From Actinomadura physcomitrii (GTDB taxonomy: Bacteria > Actinomycetota > Actinomycetes > Streptosporangiales > Streptosporangiaceae), in NCBI RefSeq assembly GCF_008923205.2, contig NZ_WBMS02000003.1:284775-348774 (forward strand): a stretch of DNA of 64,000 nt, given 5' to 3'. Below the pieces are notes generated by a model, which had not been told where the DNA came from, did no database searches, and was given only the letters and a program-made list of their open reading frames with translations. Positions 17,334 through 26,392 of the stretch are shown here, in pieces. Position 1 is the first letter of the stretch; every line of letters starts with the position of its first letter. The position numbers were made by a program, and so were the translations under genes.

Positions 17334-19493
17334 CTACCGCCACCAGGGCCGGGTGCGCTGCTGGGCGAGGTGGTTCGCGGCCGTGGTGAGTTCTTCCAGG
17401 TGGGGCCTGATGTGCTGGATGTGCTGCTCCACCCAGAGCGTGCAGGCCACGACGGGGGCGGACGCGGTCGCGGCGACGGCCGTCAGTTCCGGCGGGGCGA
17501 GTTCCCCGGGCGGGCGCGGGTCGCGGCCGGTGAGGCCGTCGGCGAGCCGGTCGTACCAGCTCGTCAGGTGTGCGGCCTGGTCGCGGAGGGCGCGGCTGAC
17601 CGGATCGGGTTCGGCGTCCGGGCTCGGCAGCCCGTTCAGCGACCGGGCGGTGAGACGGAGCCGGGTGGTGCCCGCGACGAGCCGCCACAGCTCCTCGCGG
17701 GACATCCGCTTGGTGCCCTGCTCGGCGAGATACCCCCGGAGCGCGTCGTCCAGCCGGATCTTCGCGGCGACGGCCTGGGCGGCCTCGGGCGGGCGGGGCC
17801 TCATGCCGAGCGCCCAGTCGACCGCCTGCCTCAGGTAGGCGGCGCTCTGCCGGAACGCGTCGGCGAGATCGGTGCGGACCACCTGGCCGGCGCCGCGCGG
17901 CCAGAAGACCAGCCCGACGGCGAGGCTGACCGCGCCCCCGATGGCCACGTCCTCGATGCGCAGCACCCCGACCTGCCAGCCGACCGGGGCGAGCAGGTTG
18001 TACAGGACCGACACGACGACGGTGAAGGCGGCCTGGCCCACGGCGAACGGGGCGGTTCCCGGCGCGTATCCGGCGACGAGCACGGCGATCGGCAACGCCG
18101 CCCACAGCGCGGCCGAACCGGTGCCGATCGCCGTGATCAGGGCGGCGCCGACGGCGAACCCGGCCACCGTCCCCAGCAGGGCCCGCCAGACGGTGGCCCC
18201 GGTCGAGGCGGCGCTGGTGCGCAGGACCGACAGGGTTCCGAGGACGACCCAGAAGCCGTGCTGGACACCGCTGACGTCGGCGACGGCGATCGCCGCGGCG
18301 AGTCCGGCGGCGCCCCGGACGCTGTTGAGGAGCCAGACCGACCGCAGGCTGGCGTGGTGCAGGGCGACGCCGCTCACCGCGGCGAGCACGCCGAGCCGCC
18401 GCTCGGCCCCCGCGGCGCGTTCGGGGATGCCGTACACGCGTTCCTGCCATTCGGCGACGGTCTCCGGGTCGGCCCGGCGCACCGCGACGAGCGTGTCGAC
18501 GGCCGCCGCGCGGACGGCGATGCCGAGCGTCCGGGCATGGAACGACAGGTCGACGGCGGAGGCGTGTCCGGTGCCGACGCTCAGGTGCCGCAGCGCCGTC
18601 ACGCTCGCTTCGAGCGCCTCGTCCAGCCGGCCGAGGTCGGGTTCGGTGTCCGCGCCGTCGAGCAGTCCCGCCACGTCCCGCAGCACGGCGCCCGTCGCGG
18701 CGAAGAGGTCGCGCTCGACCTCCGGGACGTCGCGCAGGTCGCCGTACTCGCTGAGGCTGTCGCACAGCAGGGCGGTGCTCCACTCGAGCATCCCGACGAC
18801 GCCCGCGAGCGCCTGGTCGGCGTTGGTGAGGCTGGTCGGCCGATAAGGGGTGGAGGTGAACTGGTCGGTCAGCCGGTGTTTCGCCCGGACCGACGCCTCC
18901 CGGCGGTCCGGGCCGGCCTCGGCGCGCAACCCGGCGCCGAGGAGGTCGGCGAGCGCCCTGGCGCACCCGGACGCGGCGTCCCGCAGCGCGTCCGCCGGCG
19001 GTCGCGGTGAGATGAGCAGGACCGCCAGCGTGCCGACCACCGAGGCCAGCCACCAGCCGGCGAGGCGGTCCGGCACCATCGCCAGGGTGCCGGGCGAGGC
19101 GGCGGGCAGGACGTAGGCCAGCAGCGCGGCGGTGGCTCCGGCGGCCAGGTTGGGCGCGATCACCCCGGCGAACAGCACCGCGAACGCCACGGGCAGGGTC
19201 ACCAGCGCCGCCAGCCAGGTCACCGAGTGCACGGCCGTGCCGATCGTCAGCAGGACGCTCCCGACGACCGCCAAGCCCAGGTGCGCGACGGCCCTGTCGC
19301 GCCGCCGCCCCCCGAACGAGGCCATCACCAGCGTCGCGAACCCGCCGAACGCCGCGAACGTGGCCATCTGCACGTTGCCGAGACCCTCGAAGGTCAGCGC
19401 GAACAACCCGGGGAGCACCACGGCGGCCCGTACCGCGCGCATGGCGGCGCCGATCGACCACGTGAACACCCGGACCCCCGCGAGCTCGACCAC
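17334..19493 (-). CDS. FUSC-family inner-membrane transporter (aromatic acid exporter-like)
   Basis: 719 residues with two membrane blocks, each about six helices (residues about 10-160 and 395-530), separated and followed by soluble helical regions. This duplicated layout is that of FUSC/AaeB-like proteins thought to export aromatic carboxylic acids. The second block holds FWVVLGTLSVLRTSAASTGA, a conserved FUSC stretch. The start is taken as GTG at 19493; a GGAGG sits 30 bases further upstream, so the true start could be a little earlier. Confidence 0.82.
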   Translation of the reverse strand: MVELAGVRVFTWSIGAAMRAVRAAVVLPGLFALTFEGLGNVQMATFAAFGGFATLVMASFGGRRRDRAVAHLGLAVVGSVLLTIGTAVHSVTWLAALVTLPVAFAVLFAGVIAPNLAAGATAALLAYVLPAASPGTLAMVPDRLAGWWLASVVGTLAVLLISPRPPADALRDAASGCARALADLLGAGLRAEAGPDRREASVRAKHRLTDQFTSTPYRPTSLTNADQALAGVVGMLEWSTALLCDSLSEYGDLRDVPEVERDLFAATGAVLRDVAGLLDGADTEPDLGRLDEALEASVTALRHLSVGTGHASAVDLSFHARTLGIAVRAAAVDTLVAVRRADPETVAEWQERVYGIPERAAGAERRLGVLAAVSGVALHHASLRSVWLLNSVRGAAGLAAAIAVADVSGVQHGFWVVLGTLSVLRTSAASTGATVWRALLGTVAGFAVGAALITAIGTGSAALWAALPIAVLVAGYAPGTAPFAVGQAAFTVVVSVLYNLLAPVGWQVGVLRIEDVAIGGAVSLAVGLVFWPRGAGQVVRTDLADAFRQSAAYLRQAVDWALGMRPRPPEAAQAVAAKIRLDDALRGYLAEQGTKRMSREELWRLVAGTTRLRLTARSLNGLPSPDAEPDPVSRALRDQAAHLTSWYDRLADGLTGRDPRPPGELAPPELTAVAATASAPVVACTLWVEQHIQHIRPHLEELTTAANHLAQQRTRPWWR

Positions 19494-19632
19494 CGACCAA
19501 CCATAGAACCGGCTGACCTCGTCCTCCTAAGACCCGAAGGACTCCGGCGACGTGCCTGAGCTGCTCGGCGCCGGCGGCGGCGCGGCGAGCGCGCCGATGC
19601 CCGCGGCCCGCGCCGCCGCGACATCGCGGCGC

Positions 19633-20028
19633 TCAGCGGGACGGGGCGGGCTCGCCCCGCAGGGGCGGGACGCCCAGCCGCGCGGCGAGGTCGTCGCGCA
19701 GCCGGACCAGCCGCTCGATCTCCGCGTCCAGAGCCTCCAGGCGGCGCCGGGCCACCCCGGTCGTCCGCGGGCAGCCCGCCTCGCCGTAGCCGGGGAGGGC
19801 GTCGCCCTCCAGGAGGTGGAGGCGGTCCGCGCACATCCGGACGTCCTCGACGGTCAGGCCGAGGGCCAGCAGCTCCCGGATGATGCGCACCCGATTCACC
19901 TCCCGGGGCCCGTACTCGCGCTGCCCCGCGGCCGTGCGCGGCGGCGGGGGGAGCAGTCCCCGCTGCTCGTAGAACCTCAGCGCCCGCGGGGTCGTCCCGG
20001 CCGCCGCGGCGGCGTCACCGATCCGCAT
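19633..20028 (-). CDS. MerR-family transcriptional regulator
   Basis: 131 residues. It begins MRIGDAAAAAGTTPRALRFY, then EQRGLLPP, a clear MerR winged helix-turn-helix, followed by a coiled-coil dimerisation helix (LEALDAEIERLVRLRDDLAARLG). The ATG at 20028 has GGGAGGG directly before it, preferred to GTG at 20040. A single Cys (GCPRTTG) is present, as in many redox- or drug-sensing members. It follows the quinone reductase gene by about 20 bases in one operon, so it probably controls that operon. Confidence 0.85.
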   Translation of the reverse strand: MRIGDAAAAAGTTPRALRFYEQRGLLPPPPRTAAGQREYGPREVNRVRIIRELLALGLTVEDVRMCADRLHLLEGDALPGYGEAGCPRTTGVARRRLEALDAEIERLVRLRDDLAARLGVPPLRGEPAPSR

Positions 20029-20049
20029 CCGCCCTCCCACCTCGTCCGG

Positions 20050-21087
20050 CTACAGCTCCACGACGACCGCGCCGAGATGGCGCCCGTCGATCACCTCCTG
20101 CAACGCCCGCGGCGCGCTTTCGATGCCCGCGAACCGCACATGCGGGAACGTCAGCTCGCCGGACCGCAGCCACCCGCCGACGCGCTCGACCCAGCCGGGA
20201 CGCCCCTGCCCGTCGTCGTCGAGGCCCCCGAAGCCGCGCATCGCGATCCGTCTGGTGATCAGCTGGAAGGTGTCGATCTCGGCGGGTCCGGTGGTGCCGG
20301 GCAGGCCGGGCGCCAGCTGCCCCGCGAGGGTGCCGACGAGCACGAAGCGCGCGCCGGTGCGGGCGGCCCCGACGGCGGCCTGGAGCTGCTCGCCGCCGAC
20401 GTTGTCGACCAGGACGTCGATACCGTCCGGGGCGGCCTCGGCGAGCTGCTCGGCGATGGGCCCGGCGCCCGCACCGGCGTCGCGGATCACGGCCGCGTCG
20501 TACCCCAGCTCGGCGACCAGGCGCTGCGCCTTCGCGGGGGAGCCGGTGCTGCCGAGGACCCGTCCCGCACCGAGCAGCCGGGCGATCTGGCCCGCCATCG
20601 AGCCGACGCCTCCCGCGCCGCCGGTGACGAACACGGTGTCGCCCGGGCGGACGCGCGCGTCCCTGGTCAGTGCCGTGTAGGCGATCGCGGCCGACCCGAG
20701 GTGCACGACGGGGTCGGGCAGCGCATCGTCCACCGGCGTGCACTGCGCGGCGGGGACGGCCGCGTACTCGCGCCATCCGAGGAAGTGCCGGACGAGGTCG
20801 CCCGGCCGCGGGCCGGTGCCCGGCGGCGCCGAGACGACCTCGCCGATCGCCGCCCCGAACAGGACGTCCCCCGGGCGCAGCGGCGGGAAGGGCGCCCCGG
20901 GGACGCCTCCGCCGAGGAGCGTCCGCAGCGCCGGGAAGACATGGAAGAACCGGTTCCGGACGAGGACGTCGCCGTCGCCGGGCACCGGCGGCGGCGTGCG
21001 CGCGATCGTGAAGTGCTCCGGCCTCGGCAGGCCGTCGGGCAGGGCGGCGACACGGATCTCGCGGACGGATTCCGGCGGCGTCGGCAT
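20050..21087 (-). CDS. NADP-dependent MDR oxidoreductase (alkenal/quinone reductase type)
   Basis: 345 residues of the Zn-free medium-chain reductases (leukotriene B4 dehydrogenase/curcumin reductase group). The cofactor site TVFVTGGAGGVGSMAGQIARLLGAGRV lies near residue 150 in two neighbouring pieces; no structural-zinc Cys cluster is seen. Such enzymes reduce the C=C of enones and enals with NADPH. It is the first gene of a two-gene unit with the MerR regulator. Confidence 0.86.
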   Translation of the reverse strand: MPTPPESVREIRVAALPDGLPRPEHFTIARTPPPVPGDGDVLVRNRFFHVFPALRTLLGGGVPGAPFPPLRPGDVLFGAAIGEVVSAPPGTGPRPGDLVRHFLGWREYAAVPAAQCTPVDDALPDPVVHLGSAAIAYTALTRDARVRPGDTVFVTGGAGGVGSMAGQIARLLGAGRVLGSTGSPAKAQRLVAELGYDAAVIRDAGAGAGPIAEQLAEAAPDGIDVLVDNVGGEQLQAAVGAARTGARFVLVGTLAGQLAPGLPGTTGPAEIDTFQLITRRIAMRGFGGLDDDGQGRPGWVERVGGWLRSGELTFPHVRFAGIESAPRALQEVIDGRHLGAVVVEL

Positions 21088-21615
21088 GGCGATGCTCCTT
21101 GGATCGGACGGCCCGCGCCCCTCACGGCGCCGGCCACGGCGCGGTGACGCTAACCCCTGACCCGCACGTCAAAGGCAAGCGGCGGGCCCGGCCCGCGGTG
21201 AAGGGCCTGCTCGTCCGGGAGCCGGCACTTCCCGGCATCACACGGACGTTCCGGACGGGAGAAAATCGCCGTACCGGACTGACACACCGAGCCGTCGCAG
21301 CCGCTCGTGCGTGCCCGGTGTGCGCGACACCGCGATCAGATCGCGGGCCTCGACCCGCTCCAACATCTGGTCGATCACCAGACCGCCGAGGCGTCAAGCC
21401 AGGCAAGGCCGGACCGAGGACGCGTGCCGATTGCTCTTGCAAGCCATGGAGCCGCCTTTCCAGGGCGACACCGCGTGGCGCGCCCACCGGCGCCTCATCA
21501 AAATCGATCCCGGCAGAATCGACGACGCCCGAGCCGTATACCTGCGAACCATCGCAGAAGCGGACCCGGAGACCGCGGGGCAGGCGCGGGAACTGCTGCT
21601 GGACCTCGACCCGGG
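21088..21615. other. Region with no secure gene
   Basis: Apart from the doubtful plus-strand frame at 21311-21691, this stretch shows no clear promoter, repeat or coding signal. Confidence 0.4.
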
Positions 21616-21691
21616 CTACGGCCCGCCCGGGACGATCAGAGTCGGAGGCCAGACCTTCGTCCGCTGCCGCGTCGAGTGGGTGGCGCGGTAG
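21311..21691 (+). pseudogene. Possible small protein or gene remnant, TPR-like
   Basis: The last 90 codons look coding: a helical stretch with DDARAVYLRTIAEADPETAG followed by ARELLLDLDPGYG, ending in RCRVEWVAR. The first 35 codons are Arg/Ser-rich and unlike protein, so this may be the tail of a broken gene. It overlaps the 3' end of the AraC gene on the other strand by about 75 bases. No family recognised. Confidence 0.3.
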
Positions 21692-22626
21692 CGCGATGGG
21701 GCGGTGCCGTACTGGTCGACGAAGGCCTTGCGGAGCGTCTCGGGCGACCGGAACCCGCAGCGCCGTGCCACGCTCGCGATCGGATGCGTCGTCGTCGCCA
21801 GCAGGTGGGCGGCCGCTTCGGTGCGGGCCTGGCGTACGTAGCGTCCCGGCGTGTGCGCGAGGTGCTGGAGGAACAGCCGGGTGAGGTGCCGCTCGCTCAC
21901 GCCCGCGAGCCGGGCCAGGGCGGCGGTGCTCAGGTCGCCGTCGAGGTTGCGGGCGACATGGTCGGTGATCTGCTGGACGGCACCGTGCTCGCGGTGCGCC
22001 GCGGCGGCGACGAACATGCTCATCTGCGCCTGGTCGCCCGGCCGCTGCAGGTAGGTCACGACCAGCTGCGCCACGCCGCGTGCCAGCTCGGGCCCGTGGT
22101 CGTCCTGGATGAAGGAGAGCGTCAGGTCGAGTGCGCTGGTGACGCCGGCCGAGGTGGTGATGTTGCCTTCGCGGATGTAGATCGGGCCGGGGTCGAAGGT
22201 GACCTTCGGGTACCGTGCGGCGATCTTGTCGGCCCACATCCAGTGGGTGGCGGCGCGCCTGCCGTCGAGCAGGCCGGCCGCGGCCAGCACGGCGGAACCG
22301 GTGCACACCGACGCGACCCGCCGGCTCTCCTTGGCCAGCCGGCGCACATGGCCGACGAACCGGGGATCGGCCGCGGCCTCGTGGTAGCCCAGCCCGCCCG
22401 ACACGATCAGCGTGTCCAGCGGTCCCTTGAGCCGTTCGAGCGCTTCCTGCCCGTGCAGCGTCATCCCGTCGGTGCAGGTGATCGCCCGCCCGCCCGGGGT
22501 GGCCAGGAGCACCCGGTAAGGCGGGGCGGCGCCCCAGTTCGCCTCGTTCAGCGTCGATGTCACGCAGGCGATGTCGAGCAACTGCGCCCGGTCGTATCCG
22601 ACGACCACCATCAGCCGTTCGTCCAC
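21616..22626 (-). CDS. GlxA-type AraC regulator with DJ-1/PfpI-like sensor domain
   Basis: About 336 residues. The N-terminal half is a DJ-1/PfpI-like domain (MVVVGYDRAQLLDIACVTST, and SVCTGSAVLAAAGLLDGR with the elbow Cys), and the C-terminal 110 residues hold two AraC HTH motifs (STAALARLAGVSERHLTRLF and PIASVARRCGFRSPETLRKAF). GTG at 22626 or ATG at 22611 are the likely starts; the open frame runs to 22683. The tail after SRYRATH is longer than usual. It is divergent from a membrane protein with the same PfpI-like domain, which it may regulate. Confidence 0.85.
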   Translation of the reverse strand: MDERLMVVVGYDRAQLLDIACVTSTLNEANWGAAPPYRVLLATPGGRAITCTDGMTLHGQEALERLKGPLDTLIVSGGLGYHEAAADPRFVGHVRRLAKESRRVASVCTGSAVLAAAGLLDGRRAATHWMWADKIAARYPKVTFDPGPIYIREGNITTSAGVTSALDLTLSFIQDDHGPELARGVAQLVVTYLQRPGDQAQMSMFVAAAAHREHGAVQQITDHVARNLDGDLSTAALARLAGVSERHLTRLFLQHLAHTPGRYVRQARTEAAAHLLATTTHPIASVARRCGFRSPETLRKAFVDQYGTAPSRYRATHSTRQRTKVWPPTLIVPGGP

Positions 22627-22774
22627 CCTCAGGACCCTATGCCGCAAGGACGGGCGTACCAAGATTCCGGACATCGTCACCATTTTTCGTTGCCGCCCGC
22701 GAATCGGCCTTCGATGGTGAGGTCACACGCGGAAGGCACCGGCCGTTCGCGGATGCCGGCCTGGGGGTGGGTCG

Positions 22775-24415
22775 ATGCGACTGTCCGTCATGTCTCGGCT
22801 GAGAAAGGAACGGGTCGTGCGGGTCCTGGGCCGCGGGCTGGTCGTCCTCGCGGCCCTGTTCGTCGTCCCGGGCGTGGAGTTCTTCATCGGCTCACGAGGC
22901 TTCGCCTCCTACCGGTACGCGCCGCCCGAGGCCGGGCGTCCGCCGGCCGTGGCTCCGCCCGTGCATGCTCCGGGCAAGCCCACCGTGGCGGTCGTGGTCG
23001 GCAACGCGGGCGCCAACGTGGCCGACACGCTCGTCCCCTACGGCCTTCTGGCGAGCACGGGGAGGTTCAACGTCTACACGGTCGCCCCCGAACGCCGGCC
23101 CGTGCCGCTGCTCGGAGGGCTGGACCTGGTCCCGGACCTGGACTTCGCGCAACTGAGCGGGCGGCTGGGCGGCAGGGCGCCGGACGTGACCGTCGTGCCG
23201 GAGATGCCGTCCGACAAGGACAGCGATCGCCGCGTCATCGGATGGCTGCGGAGCACCGGGAGCCGCGGGCTGGTGCTGGGCGTGTGCACCGGAGCGCGGC
23301 TGGTCGCCGACGCCGGTCTGCTCGACGGCCGCGAGGCCACCACGCACTGGTACCGGCTCTCCGGCCTGGAGGACGCGCATCCGGCGGTGCACTGGCGGCG
23401 CGGGGTCCGCTACCTCGACGAGGGGAACGTGATCACCACGGGCGGACTGCTGTCCTCGGTGGACGGGACGCTGCGGGTGATCGAGCGGTTCGCCGGCACC
23501 GGCACCGCCGCCGCGGCCGCCCGGGCCGCCGGCTGGGGCCGGTACTCTCCCGGCACTCCGGCGAGGATGCCCGAATCGCGGCTGTCCCCGTCCAACGCGA
23601 TCGTGCACCTGCTCAACCTCGGGTTCCGCTCGAACACCAGCACGGTCGGCGTCGTGCTCACCGGCGGTGTCGGGGAACTGGAACTCGCCTCGGTGTTCAG
23701 CCCGTACGCCGAGGTCAAGGCCGCCCGGACGGTCGCGATCGCGGCCACGGCCACCGTGCGCTCACGGCACGGGCTGACCTTCGTTCCGCGCGAACGCCTC
23801 GCCGGCGCGGTCGACGACGTCGACCGGCTGATGGTCCCCGGCGCCGCCGCCGCGGCGAACCGCGACCCCGGCATCGCGGCCGCCGCCCGCCGCGCCGGCG
23901 TCCCGCTGGAGTACCCGCACCGGCGGCCGGGCTTCGCGTTCGACCCGGTGCTCCGCTCCATGGCCCGCACGTTCGACAGGCCCACGGCCCGGTGGACCAG
24001 CAAGATTCTGGAGTACCGTTCCGCCGACCTCGGCTCGTCCGGTTCGAGCTGGCCCTGGACGCCCACCCTGCGCCTGCTGCTCTTCGCGCTGGCCGGCGTG
24101 GCCGCGCTGGCCGTGGTCCGCGTCACCGCGCGGCTGATCACGACCGGTTCGCTGCGCCCGAAGGCACGCGACCGGCCGCCGGTCGCGGTGGTTGATCTCC
24201 GCTCCACGACCCCGGTGATGTGGGAACGCAGCGAGCACGGCCTGTTCTTTCTAGCGGTCTCCGGCGCGGCGGTCGTGGACGAGCGCGAGGTGCGCGCCGG
24301 ACAGATGATTTACGTCGACGCGGGCCACAGCATCTCGATCAGTGCGGCCGACACCGACGGAGCCGAGCTCCTCAGCGTGCAACCCATTGCGGCGCCCGTG
24401 CACAGCGCCGCATAA
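22775..24415 (+). CDS. Membrane protein with two PfpI/DJ-1-like domains and a cupin-like tail
   Basis: 546 residues: a signal/membrane helix near residues 17-37, a first PfpI-like domain containing the elbow GVCTGARLVADAGLLDGREA near residue 170, a second PfpI-like domain without the elbow Cys (residues about 285-400), a membrane helix near 430-450, then a short cupin-like end (VRAGQMIYVDAGHSISI). The first domain closely matches the divergent GlxA-type regulator in sequence. Function unknown; it could sense or process a small reactive molecule at the membrane. ATG at 22790 is an alternative start. Confidence 0.7.
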   Translation: MRLSVMSRLRKERVVRVLGRGLVVLAALFVVPGVEFFIGSRGFASYRYAPPEAGRPPAVAPPVHAPGKPTVAVVVGNAGANVADTLVPYGLLASTGRFNVYTVAPERRPVPLLGGLDLVPDLDFAQLSGRLGGRAPDVTVVPEMPSDKDSDRRVIGWLRSTGSRGLVLGVCTGARLVADAGLLDGREATTHWYRLSGLEDAHPAVHWRRGVRYLDEGNVITTGGLLSSVDGTLRVIERFAGTGTAAAAARAAGWGRYSPGTPARMPESRLSPSNAIVHLLNLGFRSNTSTVGVVLTGGVGELELASVFSPYAEVKAARTVAIAATATVRSRHGLTFVPRERLAGAVDDVDRLMVPGAAAAANRDPGIAAAARRAGVPLEYPHRRPGFAFDPVLRSMARTFDRPTARWTSKILEYRSADLGSSGSSWPWTPTLRLLLFALAGVAALAVVRVTARLITTGSLRPKARDRPPVAVVDLRSTTPVMWERSEHGLFFLAVSGAAVVDEREVRAGQMIYVDAGHSISISAADTDGAELLSVQPIAAPVHSAA

Positions 24416-24456
24416 CGGCGACGCCGCCCACCATGCCGGTCATCGAGGAGGAGTTC

Positions 24457-24918
24457 ATGCCGCGATCAGCAGGCGACGTAGTCCGCGAGTTCACTCGGGC
24501 GATGCGCGACGGGGACCTGGCGCACGCCTTCGACGATCTCGCCACCGAGGACATCGTGTTCGAGAACGTCCCCATGAAGCCTCCGGCCCAGATCGTCACC
24601 GGCCGGGAGGCGGTCCGGAGCCGGCTCGAGGCGCTCTACGCGGTCGGCAAGGCCGAGAGGTTCGACATAGTGAACCAGCTGGAGAACGACGACGTCGTCA
24701 TGCACGAGCGCGTCGATTCCTACAGCTTCCCGCCGGGGCTCTTCCCCAAGGGCGACGTGTTCCTGATGCGGGTCGCGAGCGTCTTCACGGTGCGCGACGA
24801 CCGTGTCGCCGGCTGGCGTGACTACTACGACCTGGGTGTCTTCGAGGACGAGCTCGGCGTGGACCTTGCCGGCTTCGGTGCGGTCATCGGCCACCGGTAT
24901 GCGACGCGGGCGTCCTGA
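24457..24918 (+). CDS. Limonene-1,2-epoxide-hydrolase-like protein (SnoaL/NTF2 fold)
   Basis: 153 residues of the NTF2-like fold. The Asp-Arg-Asp triad of limonene epoxide hydrolase seems present: HERVDSYSF supplies Arg and Asp, and GWRDYYDLGVF supplies the second Asp. This would open an epoxide by direct water attack. The ATG at 24457 has GAGGAGG just before it. It lies 42 bases after the PfpI-like gene and is followed by an SDR, which could oxidise the diol formed; that step is inferred. Confidence 0.75.
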   Translation: MPRSAGDVVREFTRAMRDGDLAHAFDDLATEDIVFENVPMKPPAQIVTGREAVRSRLEALYAVGKAERFDIVNQLENDDVVMHERVDSYSFPPGLFPKGDVFLMRVASVFTVRDDRVAGWRDYYDLGVFEDELGVDLAGFGAVIGHRYATRAS

Positions 24919-24959
24919 ATGGACTCTTCCCCTCGTCCTGGGGCATCGAGGCGCATTCG

Positions 24960-25781
24960 ATGGAAACGATCGTCGTGACCGGTGCCGCGACCGGAATCGG
25001 TGCATCCACCGCTGAGCGGTGGAAGGCGGGCGGGCATCGCGTCATCGGGGTCGGCCTCGCCGACTGCGAGGCCAACGCCGATCTCTCCGAACCCGGAGGG
25101 CGCGCACGCGCCGTGTCGGAGATCCTCGATCTGGCCGGCGGTGTCGTCGACGGTCACGCGGCCTGCGCGGGGCTGTCCCGCAACAGCGGCGACGAACGCA
25201 AGATCATCGCAGTGAACTTCTTCGGTGCCTTCGAACCCCTGCTCGCGCTCAGGAAGGCGCTCAGCCGCGGCGACCGGCCGGGCGTGGCCCTCGTCTCCTC
25301 TTCGGGGATGCTGCGCCCCTGGGGCGTTCCCGGCGCGCTGAAAGCGTGCCTGGAAATGGACGAGCCCGGTGCTCTGGAGGCGGTGGCCGCGGATCCGCGT
25401 GCCGATGGCCCGTTCGCTCAGCGTCCCGCCTACGCGACGTCCAAGTCCGCGTTGGGCCCGATGGCCCGGCGGCTCGCCTGGCAGACCGAATGGACCGGCG
25501 CGGGCATCACGATCAACGTCGTCGCGCCCGGCGTGACGAAGACGCCGACGACCGACGTGGACTTCGCGACCCCCGAGGGGGAGCAGCGCCTGCTGAAGGC
25601 CGCACCCTCGCCCATGAACCGGATCGCTGAGGCGGACGAGGCGGCGGATCCGGTGGCGTACTTCGCCGAAGGACGTGCCCGGTTCGTCACCGGCCAGGTC
25701 GTCTTCGTCGATGGGGGTCTCGACGCCCGGCGGCGGCCCGACGACCCGATCCTGCCGCTCGACGACGATCGCTGGGTCTGA
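24960..25781 (+). CDS. SDR, 3alpha-hydroxysteroid-dehydrogenase-like
   Basis: 273 residues. TGAATGIG is near the N terminus, SSSG holds the active Ser, and YATSK the Tyr-Lys pair. Compared with common SDRs it has a shortened Rossmann region (no NNAG; AACAGLSRN instead) and an insertion before YATSK, the layout of 3alpha-HSD/carbonyl reductase of Comamonas and its relatives. Alcohol/ketone substrate not known. Starts 42 bases after the epoxide-hydrolase-like gene. Confidence 0.83.
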   Translation: METIVVTGAATGIGASTAERWKAGGHRVIGVGLADCEANADLSEPGGRARAVSEILDLAGGVVDGHAACAGLSRNSGDERKIIAVNFFGAFEPLLALRKALSRGDRPGVALVSSSGMLRPWGVPGALKACLEMDEPGALEAVAADPRADGPFAQRPAYATSKSALGPMARRLAWQTEWTGAGITINVVAPGVTKTPTTDVDFATPEGEQRLLKAAPSPMNRIAEADEAADPVAYFAEGRARFVTGQVVFVDGGLDARRRPDDPILPLDDDRWV

Positions 25782-25859
25782 CCCCTGGCGCGCCGGGTGC
25801 GGCGGGGAGCCGAACCACCGCGGGCGGACTCTGCTGATGAAGGCAGTGTTGGGCGGCCA

Positions 25860-25888
25860 TTGCGTCGGCATTGGGTCGTACTTATACT
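25860..25888 (+). promoter_or_regulatory. Sigma-70-type promoter of the 25.9 kb operon
   Basis: TTGCGT at 25860-25865 and TATACT at 25883-25888 are separated by 17 bp. The recurrent 13-bp operator starts right after the -10, so repressor binding would cover the transcription start. Confidence 0.6.
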
Positions 25889-25911
25889 GATCCAACATGG
25901 ATCCAGGATTC
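25889..25911. promoter_or_regulatory. Operator copy 1 (recurrent ATCCWGGAT dyad) at CMD operon
   Basis: GGATCCAGGATTC at 25899-25911, preceded by a second overlapping half-site pair GATCC-AACAT-GGATC (25889-25903). It lies between the -10 box and the GTG start at 25922. Confidence 0.7.
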
Positions 25912-25921
25912 GGGAGTGCAA

Positions 25922-26317
25922 GTGAGTGACGCAGACGCCCGCCGGGCGGTCCGGGAGAAGGTGCTCGGCGGCTTGCAGGAGCGCACGCCCGCCGTGCAGG
26001 CCTTGATGGATTCCCCGCTGGCCAAGCCGATGCTGGCGTGGAGCGGCGAGCGCACCTGGGACGTGTGGGCCCGGCCGCAGCTTGACCTCAAGACACGCTG
26101 CCTGGTGAACGTGGCGATGCTCGCGGCGATGGGCGTTGAGCGGGAGCTGCGGTTCCACATCCGGGGTGCGCTCCGCAATGGCAATACGCCAGAGGAGATC
26201 GCTGAGGTGATCCTTCAAATGGCCAACTACGCGGGCATGCCGCTCGCGACCGAGGCGATGCTCGCGCTGATCGAGGTCGCCGAGAACTACAAGAAGGAGA
26301 CGGCCGAGACCGGCTGA
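25922..26317 (+). CDS. Carboxymuconolactone-decarboxylase-family protein
   Basis: 131 residues. The family signature is complete: LRFHIRGALRNGNTPEEIAEVILQ, with the conserved His, then NYAGMPLATEAM. Members include 4-carboxymuconolactone decarboxylase and AhpD-like proteins; no CxxC is seen, so the decarboxylase-like branch is favoured. GTG at 25922 is the first gene of an operon with an amidohydrolase, a VOC protein and a cyclase. Controlled probably by the operator overlapping its start site. Confidence 0.85.
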   Translation: MSDADARRAVREKVLGGLQERTPAVQALMDSPLAKPMLAWSGERTWDVWARPQLDLKTRCLVNVAMLAAMGVERELRFHIRGALRNGNTPEEIAEVILQMANYAGMPLATEAMLALIEVAENYKKETAETG

Positions 26318-26392
26318 TCGGGAGGGCGGCGGCCGGTACCGGCGCCGCACGCCCGAATCAAGAGTCGAACCCGTCGTGGGAGAAGGTTTGTC

